Source of the DNA: Bacillota bacterium
GTDB lineage: Bacteria; Bacillota; Sulfobacillia; DUSP01; JBFMCS01
Assembly: GCA_040754315.1 (NCBI GenBank)
Contig: JBFMCS010000047.1
Location: forward strand, 1 to 64,000
DNA length: 64,000 nt
Reading direction: 5' to 3'
Below, piece after piece: positions 1 through 8,456 of the stretch. Made by a program: the position numbers and the translations under genes. How positions within the stretch are numbered: position 1 is the stretch's first letter; every line of letters begins with the position of its first letter. The notes beneath the pieces were generated by a model. It had not been told where the DNA came from, made no database searches, and saw only the letters and a list, made by a program, of their open reading frames with translations.

Positions 1-37
1 CCCGTTCCGCTTCCAGACGTTCCTCCTCGAAAGACAT
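1..37 (-). CDS. Partial CDS, N-terminus only, unknown product
   Basis: An ATG at 37-35 on the minus strand opens a frame (MSFEEERLEAER...) that runs off the window edge. A purine-rich GGAGAGGG lies about 8 nt upstream, a credible ribosome binding site. The visible residues are acidic and probably helical. Only 12 codons are seen, so no family can be named. The gene would be divergent from lexA. Firmicutes often keep SOS genes such as yneA beside lexA, but nothing here proves that identity. Confidence 0.35.
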   Translation of the reverse strand, partial: MSFEEERLEAER

Positions 38-131
38 AAGCCACCCTCTCCTGGATGTATTATTACCTCCAGAATAGCGCAAAAAATAACAGCAGTAAAT
101 AGTGAATCACATAATTGTCGTGCACCCCTAT

Positions 132-173
132 GCAAACATTTGTTTGCTTCTCCCCCGAGTCACATGCTATAAT
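132..173 (+). promoter_or_regulatory. lexA promoter with a LexA-like operator
   Basis: The 16-nt near-palindrome GCAAACATTTGTTTGC (132-147) overlaps a possible -35 element TTGCTT (144-149), followed 18 nt later by a perfect -10 TATAAT (168-173). It lies about 33 nt upstream of the lexA start. The Gram-positive SOS box is CGAAC-N4-GTTCG. Here the half sites read GCAAAC/GTTTGC, a related but altered version. The position suggests that LexA represses its own gene. The promoter is clear; the operator role is inferred from symmetry and place. Confidence 0.65.
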
Positions 174-205
174 GGCCGTGAATAATCCCAAGAGGAGGGC
201 AGGCC

Positions 206-808
206 TTGAATCAACTCACGCGCAGGCAGCAGCAAGTGCTCGAGTTCATCAGGCTCAGCATCAAGGAGAGGGGGTATCCCCCGTCAGTAAGGGAGATCGG
301 GAGAGCGCTCGGCCTGCGGTCCACATCCACAGTCCATGCCCACTTGAGCAAGCTAAGGTCAGCGGGGTACATCGATTGGGACCCCGACAAGCCTCGGACC
401 ATCTCGCTGGAGGATGAACGCGGTCCGAGGAAGCGTGTTGTCTGCGTTCCCCTCGTCGGGCAGGTGGCGGCCGGCCAACCCCTGTTTGCGGAAGAAAACA
501 TTGAGGACACGCTCCCCCTGCCCGCCGACTTCACCAGCGGGGGTGAGTCGTTCCTCCTGAGGGTTCAGGGAGACAGTATGGTAAATGCCGGCATTCTTCA
601 CGGGGACTACGTGATCGTCAGGAGACAGTCTGACGCGGTGAACCGGGATATCGTGGTCGCCCTGCTGGGCGACGAGGCGACGGTAAAGAGGTTCTACACA
701 GAGGGTGACAGTGTTAGACTGCAGCCGGAGAATGACTATATGGAGCCCATTCTCACTCGGGAGGTCCATGTTCTGGGAAAGGTTGTAGGGCTGTTAAGAC
801 GCCTGTAG
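206..808 (+). CDS. lexA: LexA, SOS repressor
   Basis: This is the transcriptional repressor of the DNA damage response, which cleaves itself when stimulated by RecA filaments. The 200-residue length is normal. Residues 1-65 form the winged-helix DNA-binding domain. The cleavage site lies in VAAGQP (about residue 91), the catalytic serine in GDSMV and the catalytic lysine in ATVKRF, so self-cleavage should be intact. The start is TTG at 206, placed by AGGAGGG at 192-198. A LexA-like palindrome overlaps its promoter. recA is also in this window, at 60.8-61.8 kb. The last 15 nt overlap the end of the convergent ynbB gene. Confidence 0.97.
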   Translation: MNQLTRRQQQVLEFIRLSIKERGYPPSVREIGRALGLRSTSTVHAHLSKLRSAGYIDWDPDKPRTISLEDERGPRKRVVCVPLVGQVAAGQPLFAEENIEDTLPLPADFTSGGESFLLRVQGDSMVNAGILHGDYVIVRRQSDAVNRDIVVALLGDEATVKRFYTEGDSVRLQPENDYMEPILTREVHVLGKVVGLLRRL

Positions 809-2056
809 TGACAGGCGCTGGGCTGCCAGGAGGCATGCCAGGATATTCTGCTCCCGGGCAAGGCCTCCCTGCATATAGACGGCAAAGGGCGGTCTCAAGG
901 GGGCATCGGCCGACAATTCAAGTGTAGCGCCTTGCACAAAGGTGCCTGCTGCCATGACGACCTCGTGTTGATAGCCTGGCATCGCGCCGGGTTGAGGCTT
1001 GGCCATGGAATCCACGGGTGAGGCTTGTTGAACGGCTTCGCAGAAGGCCAAGAGGGCCGCGGGGCTTCCCAGCTTAATTGCCTGTATAATGTCACTGCGA
1101 GGCTCATCCCAGGCGGGGCACACATCAAAACCCAACTCTTGAAAGAATCTCCCCGCGAACACAGCCCCTTGAAGCGCCTCTCTCACGCTCCCCGGCGCCA
1201 GGAACAGACCCTGGAACATCAACCTCAGAAAGCCGAGGGATGGACCAACCGCGGAACCGAGACCAGGTGCGGTTAATCGTACTGCTGCCTTCTCCACTAG
1301 CGAAGACCTGCCTACAACGTAACCGCCCGTGGGAGCTATGCCCCCTCCGGGGTTCTTCATGAGTGATCCAGCTATGAGATCCGCTCCCACATGGAGGGGT
1401 TCCCTTTCCTCAGTGAACTCACCATAGCAGTTGTCCACGAAGTACACGGCCTGGGGAGCCACACGCCTCATGGCTTTTATGGCCTTCTCAAGCCTCTCAA
1501 TGCTAATGCCAGGCCTGAACGTGTAGCCCGCCGATCGCTGGACGAGCACCATCGTGGCACCCCTGATGTCTTCGACGTTCCCCTCTCCCCCATTCTGCCC
1601 ATTCTGCCAAAACAGGTCGACCTCCCGGTAGTGAACGCCCCGGTCGCGCAGGTCCTCGATTACCGGATGGAGCGTGTCGTAGGGTTTTCCCGAGGCGGCC
1701 ACCAGCGTATCGCCAGCCTTCAGCAACCCCGCAAGGCAAAGGCTGATTGCATGGGTACCGCAACAAACCTGCCAGCGCACCAGGGCACTCTCCCCGCCGA
1801 ACACCTCGGCGTAGACCTGTTCCAGGCGGGACCTGCCAGAGTCTCCGTACCCGTACCCAGTGGTTGGAAAGAAGTCCCTCTCAGTAACCTGAGCCCTTTG
1901 AAACGCTCTTAGGACTCGCGCTCGGTTGACGGAGGCAGTGTCTTCCACCAGCCTCCAGCAAGGCTCGACAGCCAGCAACGCGGCCTTAGCTTCATCAATC
2001 CACCGCCCGCTTATGCCGTAGTCCTTCATCCATTGACGCCACAGCGCCTCGTTCAC
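794..2056 (-). CDS. ynbB: PLP-dependent methionine gamma-lyase family protein (YnbB type)
   Basis: A 420-residue protein of the Cys/Met-metabolism-like PLP enzymes often annotated as methionine gamma-lyase family or aluminium resistance protein. The N-terminal part carries FPTTGYGYGDSGR, and a conserved CCGTHAIS segment follows. The probable PLP lysine lies in GSLMKNPGGG. The real substrate of this family is not firmly established. A GTG start at 2056 follows GGGGAGGGG. The start lies 62 nt inside the end of hflX, so the two are probably translationally coupled; hflX-ynbB adjacency is common in Firmicutes. The 3' end overlaps lexA. Confidence 0.85.
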   Translation of the reverse strand: MNEALWRQWMKDYGISGRWIDEAKAALLAVEPCWRLVEDTASVNRARVLRAFQRAQVTERDFFPTTGYGYGDSGRSRLEQVYAEVFGGESALVRWQVCCGTHAISLCLAGLLKAGDTLVAASGKPYDTLHPVIEDLRDRGVHYREVDLFWQNGQNGGEGNVEDIRGATMVLVQRSAGYTFRPGISIERLEKAIKAMRRVAPQAVYFVDNCYGEFTEEREPLHVGADLIAGSLMKNPGGGIAPTGGYVVGRSSLVEKAAVRLTAPGLGSAVGPSLGFLRLMFQGLFLAPGSVREALQGAVFAGRFFQELGFDVCPAWDEPRSDIIQAIKLGSPAALLAFCEAVQQASPVDSMAKPQPGAMPGYQHEVVMAAGTFVQGATLELSADAPLRPPFAVYMQGGLAREQNILACLLAAQRLSLQAS

Positions 2057-3317
2057 ACTGCCCCTCCCCCAATCTCATCTCCATCCTATCAGCCAAGACC
2101 CTGTCTATCTCGGCGAGAATCTCCACGCAATCGTCGTGATACACCTCCTCGTGTACCACGCCGCCTCGCCGGATGGTGCTGAGCACGTCCCCGTTGCCAT
2201 AGGGGATCCGGAGGCGGATCGTGACCCTGCTGGGAGCCAGCAGGCGCTGGAAGGCCTCCAGCAGTCCCTCGAAGCCTTGGCCTGTGAGGGCGGAAACTGC
2301 CACCGCATTAGGGAACTGCCCAATGAGTGCCTCACGCATTATCCCGCCATCCAGGAGGTCGATCTTGTTCAGTGCGGTCACCATTGGTTTACCGTGAACC
2401 CCAAGGCTCTCGAGGATCTCGTTCACGGCGGCAACCTGGCGCTCCAGCCCCTGGTCGGATACATCCACCACGTGAACCAAGAGGTCAGCCTCTATAACCT
2501 CCTCCAGGGTGGCCCGGAAGGCAGCGACCAGGTGGGGCGGGAGGTGCCGTATGAACCCCACGGTATCGGTGAGCAACAACTCCTGCCTGTTCGGTAGCGC
2601 TACCTTTCGTGTAGTGGGGTCCAGCGTGGCGAAGAGCCGGTCCTCAACAACCACCTGTGCGCCTGTCAACGCCCGTAGCAGGCTGGACTTCCCAGCATTA
2701 GTATAACCCACCAGGGCACACACAGGCAGCGGGACACTCCGGCGACTCCTCCTATGGAGTGACCGGTGCCTTCCCACTGCCTCTATCTCAGCATTGAGGT
2801 CTGCAATCCTTCTCCTGATGGTCCTGCGATCGGCCTCGAGCTTTGTCTCCCCGGGCCCCCGGGTACCGATCCCGCCTCCCAGCCTTGACAGGGCAACGCC
2901 CTTTCCGGAAAGCCTCGGCAGAAGGTATAGGAGCTGGGCCAGCTCTACTTGAAGCTTGCCCTCTCTGGTCTGGGCTCGCTGCGCGAAAATGTCCATGATG
3001 AGCTGGGTCCTGTCGATCACCTTGGCTCCCAGGGCCGCCTCAATGTTGCGCGCCTGGGCCGCGCTCAAGTCACAGGCCACGACCACCATCTCAGTCTCTA
3101 AAGCCTCAAGAACACCCGCCAGCTCGTGGATCTTGCCCTTGCCCACCAGGAACCCTGGATCTCTTGACTGCCGGCGCTGGATGGCGGTGTGTACTACCAC
3201 TCCGCCTGCGGACTCCACCAGTCTCTCCATTTCTGCGATGTCCTCTGGCTCGAGCCTGTCGGCGGTAGTCTCTACTGCCAGGACCACCACACGTTCAGGA
3301 TTGCCCTTGGAAATCAA
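1995..3317 (-). CDS. hflX: HflX, ribosome-splitting GTPase
   Basis: A GTPase that binds the 50S subunit and rescues stalled or hibernating ribosomes. An N-terminal HflX domain (about residues 1-180, with the glycine-rich LSRLGGGIGTRGPGET segment) precedes the G domain with GYTNAGKS (P-loop), DTVGF (G3) and NKID (G4). I place the start at TTG 3317, preceded by GGGGTGAG, which gives about 440 residues. The open frame extends upstream to 3440, but that extension has no family-like sequence and would overlap comEC. The gene is co-directional with comEC and ynbB. Confidence 0.92.
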   Translation of the reverse strand: MISKGNPERVVVLAVETTADRLEPEDIAEMERLVESAGGVVVHTAIQRRQSRDPGFLVGKGKIHELAGVLEALETEMVVVACDLSAAQARNIEAALGAKVIDRTQLIMDIFAQRAQTREGKLQVELAQLLYLLPRLSGKGVALSRLGGGIGTRGPGETKLEADRRTIRRRIADLNAEIEAVGRHRSLHRRSRRSVPLPVCALVGYTNAGKSSLLRALTGAQVVVEDRLFATLDPTTRKVALPNRQELLLTDTVGFIRHLPPHLVAAFRATLEEVIEADLLVHVVDVSDQGLERQVAAVNEILESLGVHGKPMVTALNKIDLLDGGIMREALIGQFPNAVAVSALTGQGFEGLLEAFQRLLAPSRVTIRLRIPYGNGDVLSTIRRGGVVHEEVYHDDCVEILAEIDRVLADRMEMRLGEGQCERGAVASMDEGLRHKRAVD

Positions 3318-3382
3318 CAACTCACCCCGTTTCCGCCTGCAATTATACCATACTTGAGCCCCCGCCACGTCACCGCCAGGCC

Positions 3383-5728
3383 CTAGTCCAGCAGCAGTCT
3401 TGCCAGGAGACTCTCTCGCCAGGAAAGACCTCTTCCCCACTGCCCGGTTACCCTGACGCTATATGTCGCTTGTTGCGCGCATACCACGATAGTGGTGGCT
3501 CCTTCCTGGTCTGTGCGGAGCACCTTTACGCCCCGAGAGGTGAGTCTCTCAATGAGGTCGGGGTGGGGATGCCCAGCGGTGTTTTTCCCCGTGGATATGA
3601 TAGCCAGGGACGGCTTTACCGTCTCTAAGAATGCCTCGCTTGAGGCTAGGCGCGACCCATGATGGCTTACCTTCAATATTGCCGCAGGGGGTGGGCCCCT
3701 GGAAAGCAGGGCTCGTTCCCCCTCCCCCTCCACGTCGCCGGTGAGGAGGATGGCTAGGCTGTTCAGCTCGAGCCTGAGCACCATGGAGGATTCGTTTGGA
3801 CTCCACCATTGGGGAACCTGTTCGGGAGGATGGAGGACCGCCAATCTTACCCCATCTCCAAGGCTGATGACGTCGCCCGAGCTCAGCGACGTAACCCTGA
3901 CCCCTCTGGCGGTAGCAGCCCGGACTAGTGCGTCAACTGCCGGGTCTGCCCTGTGGCATGCCGCAACGAAGAGATTCTGGACCCTGATGTTTTGGACCAC
4001 GCTGAACAGCCCGCCTATGTGGTCGTCGTGGGGATGGCTCAGAAACACCGCCTCCACCTGCCCTGCCCGGGCGTTGCGGAGGTATGGAACCACGACTGAG
4101 AGCCCCGTGTCGCTTGCCCCAGCCTGGCCTCCCGCGCCGCCATCGACCAGCACCTGCCTGCCCCCCGGAAGGGTTATGACTATGGCGTCACCGTGGCCTA
4201 CGTCCAGGGCTGTGAGGGTTACATCCCGCTGCAGTGCCCTGGCTAGGCCCGGCAGGCCAAGGAAGACCAGGCAGACAGCCCCCCATAGCCAGGCTTTGCG
4301 GCGACCGGCAGCCCATCGTGACAAGAACACAAGCCATGCAAGCGCGGTGGCCCAGGAAGGCAACGGAAGCCCGCCAGCAACGCCAGTGTCCCACGAACCC
4401 GCGGTCTTGGCTACGGCCTCAAGAAGCCCGGCGGCTGCGAAGCCAGGCCAGCTAACCCACCAAGGCAGGTCCAGCACCAGCCCCAGTGTTGCCAGGGCCA
4501 GCCCGTAAATCACCATGAAACCTGCGGCCGGGAGCACCAGCGGGTTCGTTAAGAGGGAGATAACGGGGACGAAGCCGAAGTGGCGAAGGGTGATCGGCAA
4601 CGCGGCAACCTGGGCACTCATAGTCACAGCTAGGAGGGTTTTGACAGGCACCGGCAAGAGCGGTATCAGCATAGTGAACCGCTTGGAAAGGGCAAGTAGC
4701 CCCCACGTGGCCGTGAAGGAAAGCTGAAACCCCGGGTCAAATAGGCCAAAAGGTCTAAGGGTCAGCACGAGTATTCCAGCCAGGCCCAGGGCATCAAAGG
4801 AGCTGCGAGGGGCAAGACGAGAGGAACGCCCGAGGTGGCAGAGGGCCATGGCGGTAGCCCGGACCACCGAGGGGGACATCCCCACCAGCAGGCAATAGCC
4901 CACGGTCAGGAGCCCCGTGATGAGGGCCTTCCAGGGATCCCCCACCCGCACGCAGCGACACACTGCCAGGCCAAAGGCCACCACAAAACCCACATGCAGC
5001 CCAGACACGGCCAGCAGGTGACCTAATCCCGCCCTGGACATGTCACGCCTTAGGTCTGGCTCCAGAGAGGCTTTATCCCCAAAGACCATCCCAGCATACA
5101 CCGCGTAAGCTTCGGCCGGCAAAGCCCTTTTCAACGAGGCCTTCATGGCCACGCGCGCCCTAGCTACGGCACCCGCAGGGAACCGCGAGGGCGACAGCAC
5201 CTGCATGCCTCCTTCGGAGGGGGTCATGATCCAGCCTATCCCCCTCGAACGCAGGTACATGGCATAGTCGAACTGCCCGGGATTAGTGGCCCCTTTGGGC
5301 CTGCGGATAACACCTTCAACCAAGACTTCGCTACTGGGCTCAACAGTCTGGGGAATGGCACCGCGGACGAGGACTCGAGGGCCCACCCCGGCAACCTTCA
5401 GGATGGCCTCGTTCCATTCACCCCGGTTGGTTACTTCACCCTCCAGCCTTCCTTGGAGGCGCAGCGTATCGCCGCTAAGCCAAAACTCCCTGTCAGCATA
5501 GCGCACCAGTTCACACCGGCCAACCCCAAGGAGAAGGGCAAGGAAAACCATGACTGCTCCCCTTGGGCGTGACCGCCATAACAGCAACGCCCCGCCAGCT
5601 GAAGTAATGGCCAGAAGCAGCCACCCCGTTGCCGCGAGGTCTTCACTGGCCAGGAGTATGCCGGCACCGTAGCCCAGGGCAAGCGCCCCTAAGGAAGCCG
5701 GCAGTCCTTTCCCTTTCCGGTAACTCAC
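3383..5728 (-). CDS. comEC: ComEC/Rec2, DNA uptake channel
   Basis: A 781-residue polytopic membrane protein for DNA import during natural transformation. It has N-terminal membrane segments, a central competence domain (around residues 220-480, including GLGHLLAVSGLHVG), and a C-terminal metallo-beta-lactamase domain with LDVGHGDA, SHPHDDHIGG and SHHGS metal-binding motifs. Length and domain order are typical, so the gene looks intact. The start is GTG at 5728, without a strong ribosome binding site. comEA, which usually accompanies it, is not in the window, so competence itself cannot be concluded. Confidence 0.95.
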   Translation of the reverse strand: MSYRKGKGLPASLGALALGYGAGILLASEDLAATGWLLLAITSAGGALLLWRSRPRGAVMVFLALLLGVGRCELVRYADREFWLSGDTLRLQGRLEGEVTNRGEWNEAILKVAGVGPRVLVRGAIPQTVEPSSEVLVEGVIRRPKGATNPGQFDYAMYLRSRGIGWIMTPSEGGMQVLSPSRFPAGAVARARVAMKASLKRALPAEAYAVYAGMVFGDKASLEPDLRRDMSRAGLGHLLAVSGLHVGFVVAFGLAVCRCVRVGDPWKALITGLLTVGYCLLVGMSPSVVRATAMALCHLGRSSRLAPRSSFDALGLAGILVLTLRPFGLFDPGFQLSFTATWGLLALSKRFTMLIPLLPVPVKTLLAVTMSAQVAALPITLRHFGFVPVISLLTNPLVLPAAGFMVIYGLALATLGLVLDLPWWVSWPGFAAAGLLEAVAKTAGSWDTGVAGGLPLPSWATALAWLVFLSRWAAGRRKAWLWGAVCLVFLGLPGLARALQRDVTLTALDVGHGDAIVITLPGGRQVLVDGGAGGQAGASDTGLSVVVPYLRNARAGQVEAVFLSHPHDDHIGGLFSVVQNIRVQNLFVAACHRADPAVDALVRAATARGVRVTSLSSGDVISLGDGVRLAVLHPPEQVPQWWSPNESSMVLRLELNSLAILLTGDVEGEGERALLSRGPPPAAILKVSHHGSRLASSEAFLETVKPSLAIISTGKNTAGHPHPDLIERLTSRGVKVLRTDQEGATTIVVCAQQATYSVRVTGQWGRGLSWRESLLARLLLD

Positions 5729-5821
5729 TCAAGGGATCTTCGACACCAGCCGCCATCTTCCTGCCAGATTTTGCCACTATTTGCAGGTCCGGCCTGGCCA
5801 CGGGCACGGTACACCAAGGGA

Positions 5822-6676
5822 TCAAGGGCCCTGATCCCGGGATATGCCCCCTTCGCCCGGCGGGGTCGAACGAGCAGCCCGCCTTGCCCTTCCCATGCGG
5901 ATGCCGGATGCCAGCAGGAATACCAGGGTAGCGCAGATAACGATGGTGGCGCCGGAAGCCAGGTCATACCAGTACGAGAGGACAAGGCCAGTAAGGCCGC
6001 TTCCCAAGGCCGAGGCAAGGGCGAGGACCAGTACCATGCGATAGTTGCAGGATAATGCCAGGCCGGTTGCTGCGGGTATGACCAGGAGGGCAGAGGCAAG
6101 GATCACCCCAACCAACCTCACGCTAACAATCACAGTGACAGCCACTGACACCAGAAGCCCCAAGTACAGGGGGGTCACCGGCAGGCCCTGTGCCCTGGCC
6201 ATTTCCTCATCAAAACACAAGGCCAGCAGTTCTTTGAAGAAGTACAGGATGAACCCGGTCACCGCCAGCCCCGCGACACCCAGTGTCCAGAGATCCTCCC
6301 TCCCGATCGCCAGTATGTTGCCGAACAGGTAGCCAAAGATATCGGCCTGGTAGCCACCGGCCAATCCCAGCAACACCACGCCCAGCGCCATGCTCGAGGA
6401 AAAGAACACACCGATAACCGTGTCCTCACTGATCCTGGTCCTGGAACTAACAGTACCGGTGGCCAGGGCCACAAGGGTGGTAAAGACACCCCCTGAGAGC
6501 ACTGGACTAACCCCCAGCAGGATGCCTAAGGCTACACCGCCAAACGCTGCATGGGACAGGCCCACCGTAACGAAGCTCAGCCTCCGCAGGACAACAAAGA
6601 AGCCCACTAGGGAACAAAGACCCCCGAGCAGGATGGCAGCCAGGAACGCCCGTTGCATGAAGGAATAGGTGAGCAT
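5822..6676 (-). CDS. znuB: ZnuB-like ABC-3 family metal permease
   Basis: Membrane subunit of a zinc or manganese importer (ABC-3 family). About eight hydrophobic segments span the protein, with the family-typical LVGFFVVLRRLSFVTVGLSH stretch near the N-terminus and a conserved VGVILASALLVIPAA segment in the second half. The ATG at 6676 places the start right after the znuC stop (6682). A longer frame to 6742 is open but would extend into znuC. It forms an operon with znuC and znuA. Zinc versus manganese cannot be settled from this subunit. Confidence 0.9.
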   Translation of the reverse strand: MLTYSFMQRAFLAAILLGGLCSLVGFFVVLRRLSFVTVGLSHAAFGGVALGILLGVSPVLSGGVFTTLVALATGTVSSRTRISEDTVIGVFFSSSMALGVVLLGLAGGYQADIFGYLFGNILAIGREDLWTLGVAGLAVTGFILYFFKELLALCFDEEMARAQGLPVTPLYLGLLVSVAVTVIVSVRLVGVILASALLVIPAATGLALSCNYRMVLVLALASALGSGLTGLVLSYWYDLASGATIVICATLVFLLASGIRMGRARRAARSTPPGEGGISRDQGP

Positions 6677-6681
6677 GGCGT

Positions 6682-7458
6682 TCAAGTACGCAGTTCCTCC
6701 CTGTCTGCGGAGCAGCTCCACAGCTGGAAGTTGCACCGGCACGACCTGTACAGCTCAGGATTACTGCGGATCTCCGATGTGTTGGCGTGTACATGAAGGG
6801 TCCTGTCCACGCAGATCACCTCATCCGCATAGGCCAGCACGGGAGCTATATCGTGGGACACCACGATGGAAGTCAGGTTCTTCTCCATCTTCAGCCGGGC
6901 AAGGAGGTAGTAGAGCCTGTCCTTGGAGTTTGTGTCAAGAGCAGTACCGGGTTCGTCCAGGAGAAGCACCTCGGGCGCTCTGACCAGTGCCCGGGCCAAG
7001 AGCACCCGCTGCTGTTGCCCCCCGGAAAGCCTGCCTATGGCTGTATGGGCGTAATCGAGCATATCCACATGTTCAAGTGCATTGATTGCGGCGTCGCGAT
7101 CCCCCGAGTTCAGCCGTTGCCCGACACGGCTGGCACTGAGCCTGCCCATCAACACTACATCCAAGACGGATAAGGGAAAGCCCCTGTCGATGGTGGGCGC
7201 CTGGGGCACGTAGCCTACTCTCCCCGCTACCTGCCGCGAGCCATTCGCCTCCATGCCCAGGAGACGCACCTGGCCTGATGAAGGCTTCACCAACCCCATG
7301 ATGGTCTTCAGAAGCGTTGTCTTGCCAGCCCCGTTGGGGCCAAGTAGCCCCACCAGGGTCCCTCGAGTAACCTGGAAGGTCACATGCTCCAGCACAACGC
7401 AGCCGTTGAAGGCAACGGAGAGGTTCCTCACCTCGATCACCGTATCCCCGGCCCTCAC
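6682..7458 (-). CDS. znuC: ZnuC-like ABC transporter ATPase
   Basis: ATP-binding subunit of the metal importer, 258 residues. It has Walker A GPNGAGKTT (about residue 40), signature LSGGQQQRV, Walker B VLLLDEP and a switch histidine in VVSHD. Its start overlaps the znuA stop by 4 nt and its end abuts znuB, a tight three-gene operon. It is the only ABC ATPase gene in the window. The vitamin B12 permease gene 5.5 kb upstream has none of its own, but sharing of this ATPase would be unusual between ABC-3 and FecCD families. Confidence 0.93.
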   Translation of the reverse strand: MRAGDTVIEVRNLSVAFNGCVVLEHVTFQVTRGTLVGLLGPNGAGKTTLLKTIMGLVKPSSGQVRLLGMEANGSRQVAGRVGYVPQAPTIDRGFPLSVLDVVLMGRLSASRVGQRLNSGDRDAAINALEHVDMLDYAHTAIGRLSGGQQQRVLLARALVRAPEVLLLDEPGTALDTNSKDRLYYLLARLKMEKNLTSIVVSHDIAPVLAYADEVICVDRTLHVHANTSEIRSNPELYRSCRCNFQLWSCSADREELRT

Positions 7459-8372
7459 TCCGCTTCCCCCTTCCCCAAGGCACCGGCCAAAACGTTAGCG
7501 TTGTAGCGGACAATCTCCTGGTAGGTATCACGCCCCTCCACGCTGGGCCCACCCAGCGGGTCCAGGATCACCACACTTCCGTTGATTTCCTCGGCAATAA
7601 CCTTGGCAGCCTGTGGGTTAAGCTGGGGTTCGGCCACGACCACCCTGACCCCCTTCGCTGAGCAAGTACTGGCCAAGTCCGCCAGGTACCTAGCGGACGG
7701 CTCCTGACCGGGAAACTGGGCGATGGGTCCCACGTCCTCCAGACCGTACCTGGCGGCGAAGTAGTCCCAGGCCGGGTGGAAAGACACGAACCTGGCGCCC
7801 CTGAATGGCTCCAATACCCGGCCAACCTCCAAGTCAAGGGCATCCATGGACTGGTGAAACGCCTTGAGCCTCTCGTCCATGCGAGCTGAGTCCCCAGGAT
7901 AGACGGTTTCTAGAGCTGACGAGATCCTTGGTGCTATCACGTCTCTCACCATGACCGGATCCAGCCATATGTGAGGATCGCCGTTCCCTTCGGGGTCATG
8001 GGAGTCCTCGTGGTCGTGGGGTTCCCGCGCAGGCTTCAGGGGTACTCCCTCGGTTATTACCACTAAAGGCCCGCCTTGAACGAGGGGCTCAACCAGCCAG
8101 TTGTCAAGGCCAGCGCCCACCGCCACGATGAGGTCCGCTCGATGTGCACGGCTGATCTGCCCCGGGGTCGGTTCGAAGGTGTGAGGGCTAGCGCCAGGGG
8201 GCATTAGACAGATAACTTCAACATCTTCACCCGCGAGCTGGCGGACCACATCCGCGAGGGGATAGATGGAGGTCACCACCAAGGGCCGGGTGGCTTCATC
8301 CGAGACTCCTCTCGCGCACCCGGGCAACGTGATGGAGAAAAGGAGTGCCAGGATCAAAATGGCCCTCTTCAA
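7455..8372 (-). CDS. znuA: ZnuA/TroA-like metal-binding lipoprotein
   Basis: Solute-binding protein of the zinc/manganese importer. A lipoprotein signal ends in ITLPGC, so the mature protein is lipid-anchored outside the membrane. The likely metal ligands lie in SPHTFEP, DPHIWLDP, SFHPAWDY and ILDPLGG. A short histidine/aspartate-rich loop (about residues 125-140 of the longest frame) is more typical of zinc-specific members. I use TTG 8372, preceded by GGGGGTG. The upstream ATG at 8408 overlaps a TATAAT -10 element and would lie at or before the transcription start. Confidence 0.88.
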   Translation of the reverse strand: MKRAILILALLFSITLPGCARGVSDEATRPLVVTSIYPLADVVRQLAGEDVEVICLMPPGASPHTFEPTPGQISRAHRADLIVAVGAGLDNWLVEPLVQGGPLVVITEGVPLKPAREPHDHEDSHDPEGNGDPHIWLDPVMVRDVIAPRISSALETVYPGDSARMDERLKAFHQSMDALDLEVGRVLEPFRGARFVSFHPAWDYFAARYGLEDVGPIAQFPGQEPSARYLADLASTCSAKGVRVVVAEPQLNPQAAKVIAEEINGSVVILDPLGGPSVEGRDTYQEIVRYNANVLAGALGKGEAE

Positions 8373-8406
8373 GACAGACACCCCCACAGGGCGACTGACT
8401 GGTACC

Positions 8407-8435
8407 ATTATACCCCAAAGCCAGACTGCACATAA
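8407..8435 (-). promoter_or_regulatory. Probable promoter of the znuACB operon
   Basis: On the minus strand a perfect TATAAT (8407-8412) is preceded by a weak TTATGT -35 (8430-8435) at 17 nt spacing, in the 48-nt gap between cobQ and znuA. Transcription would start near 8400, about 28 nt before the TTG start chosen for znuA. This suggests the metal transporter can be expressed independently of the riboswitch-controlled cobalamin genes upstream. I see no clear Zur or MntR operator. Confidence 0.55.
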
Positions 8436-8456
8436 ACCCCGCAGGGCAGCGACGCC

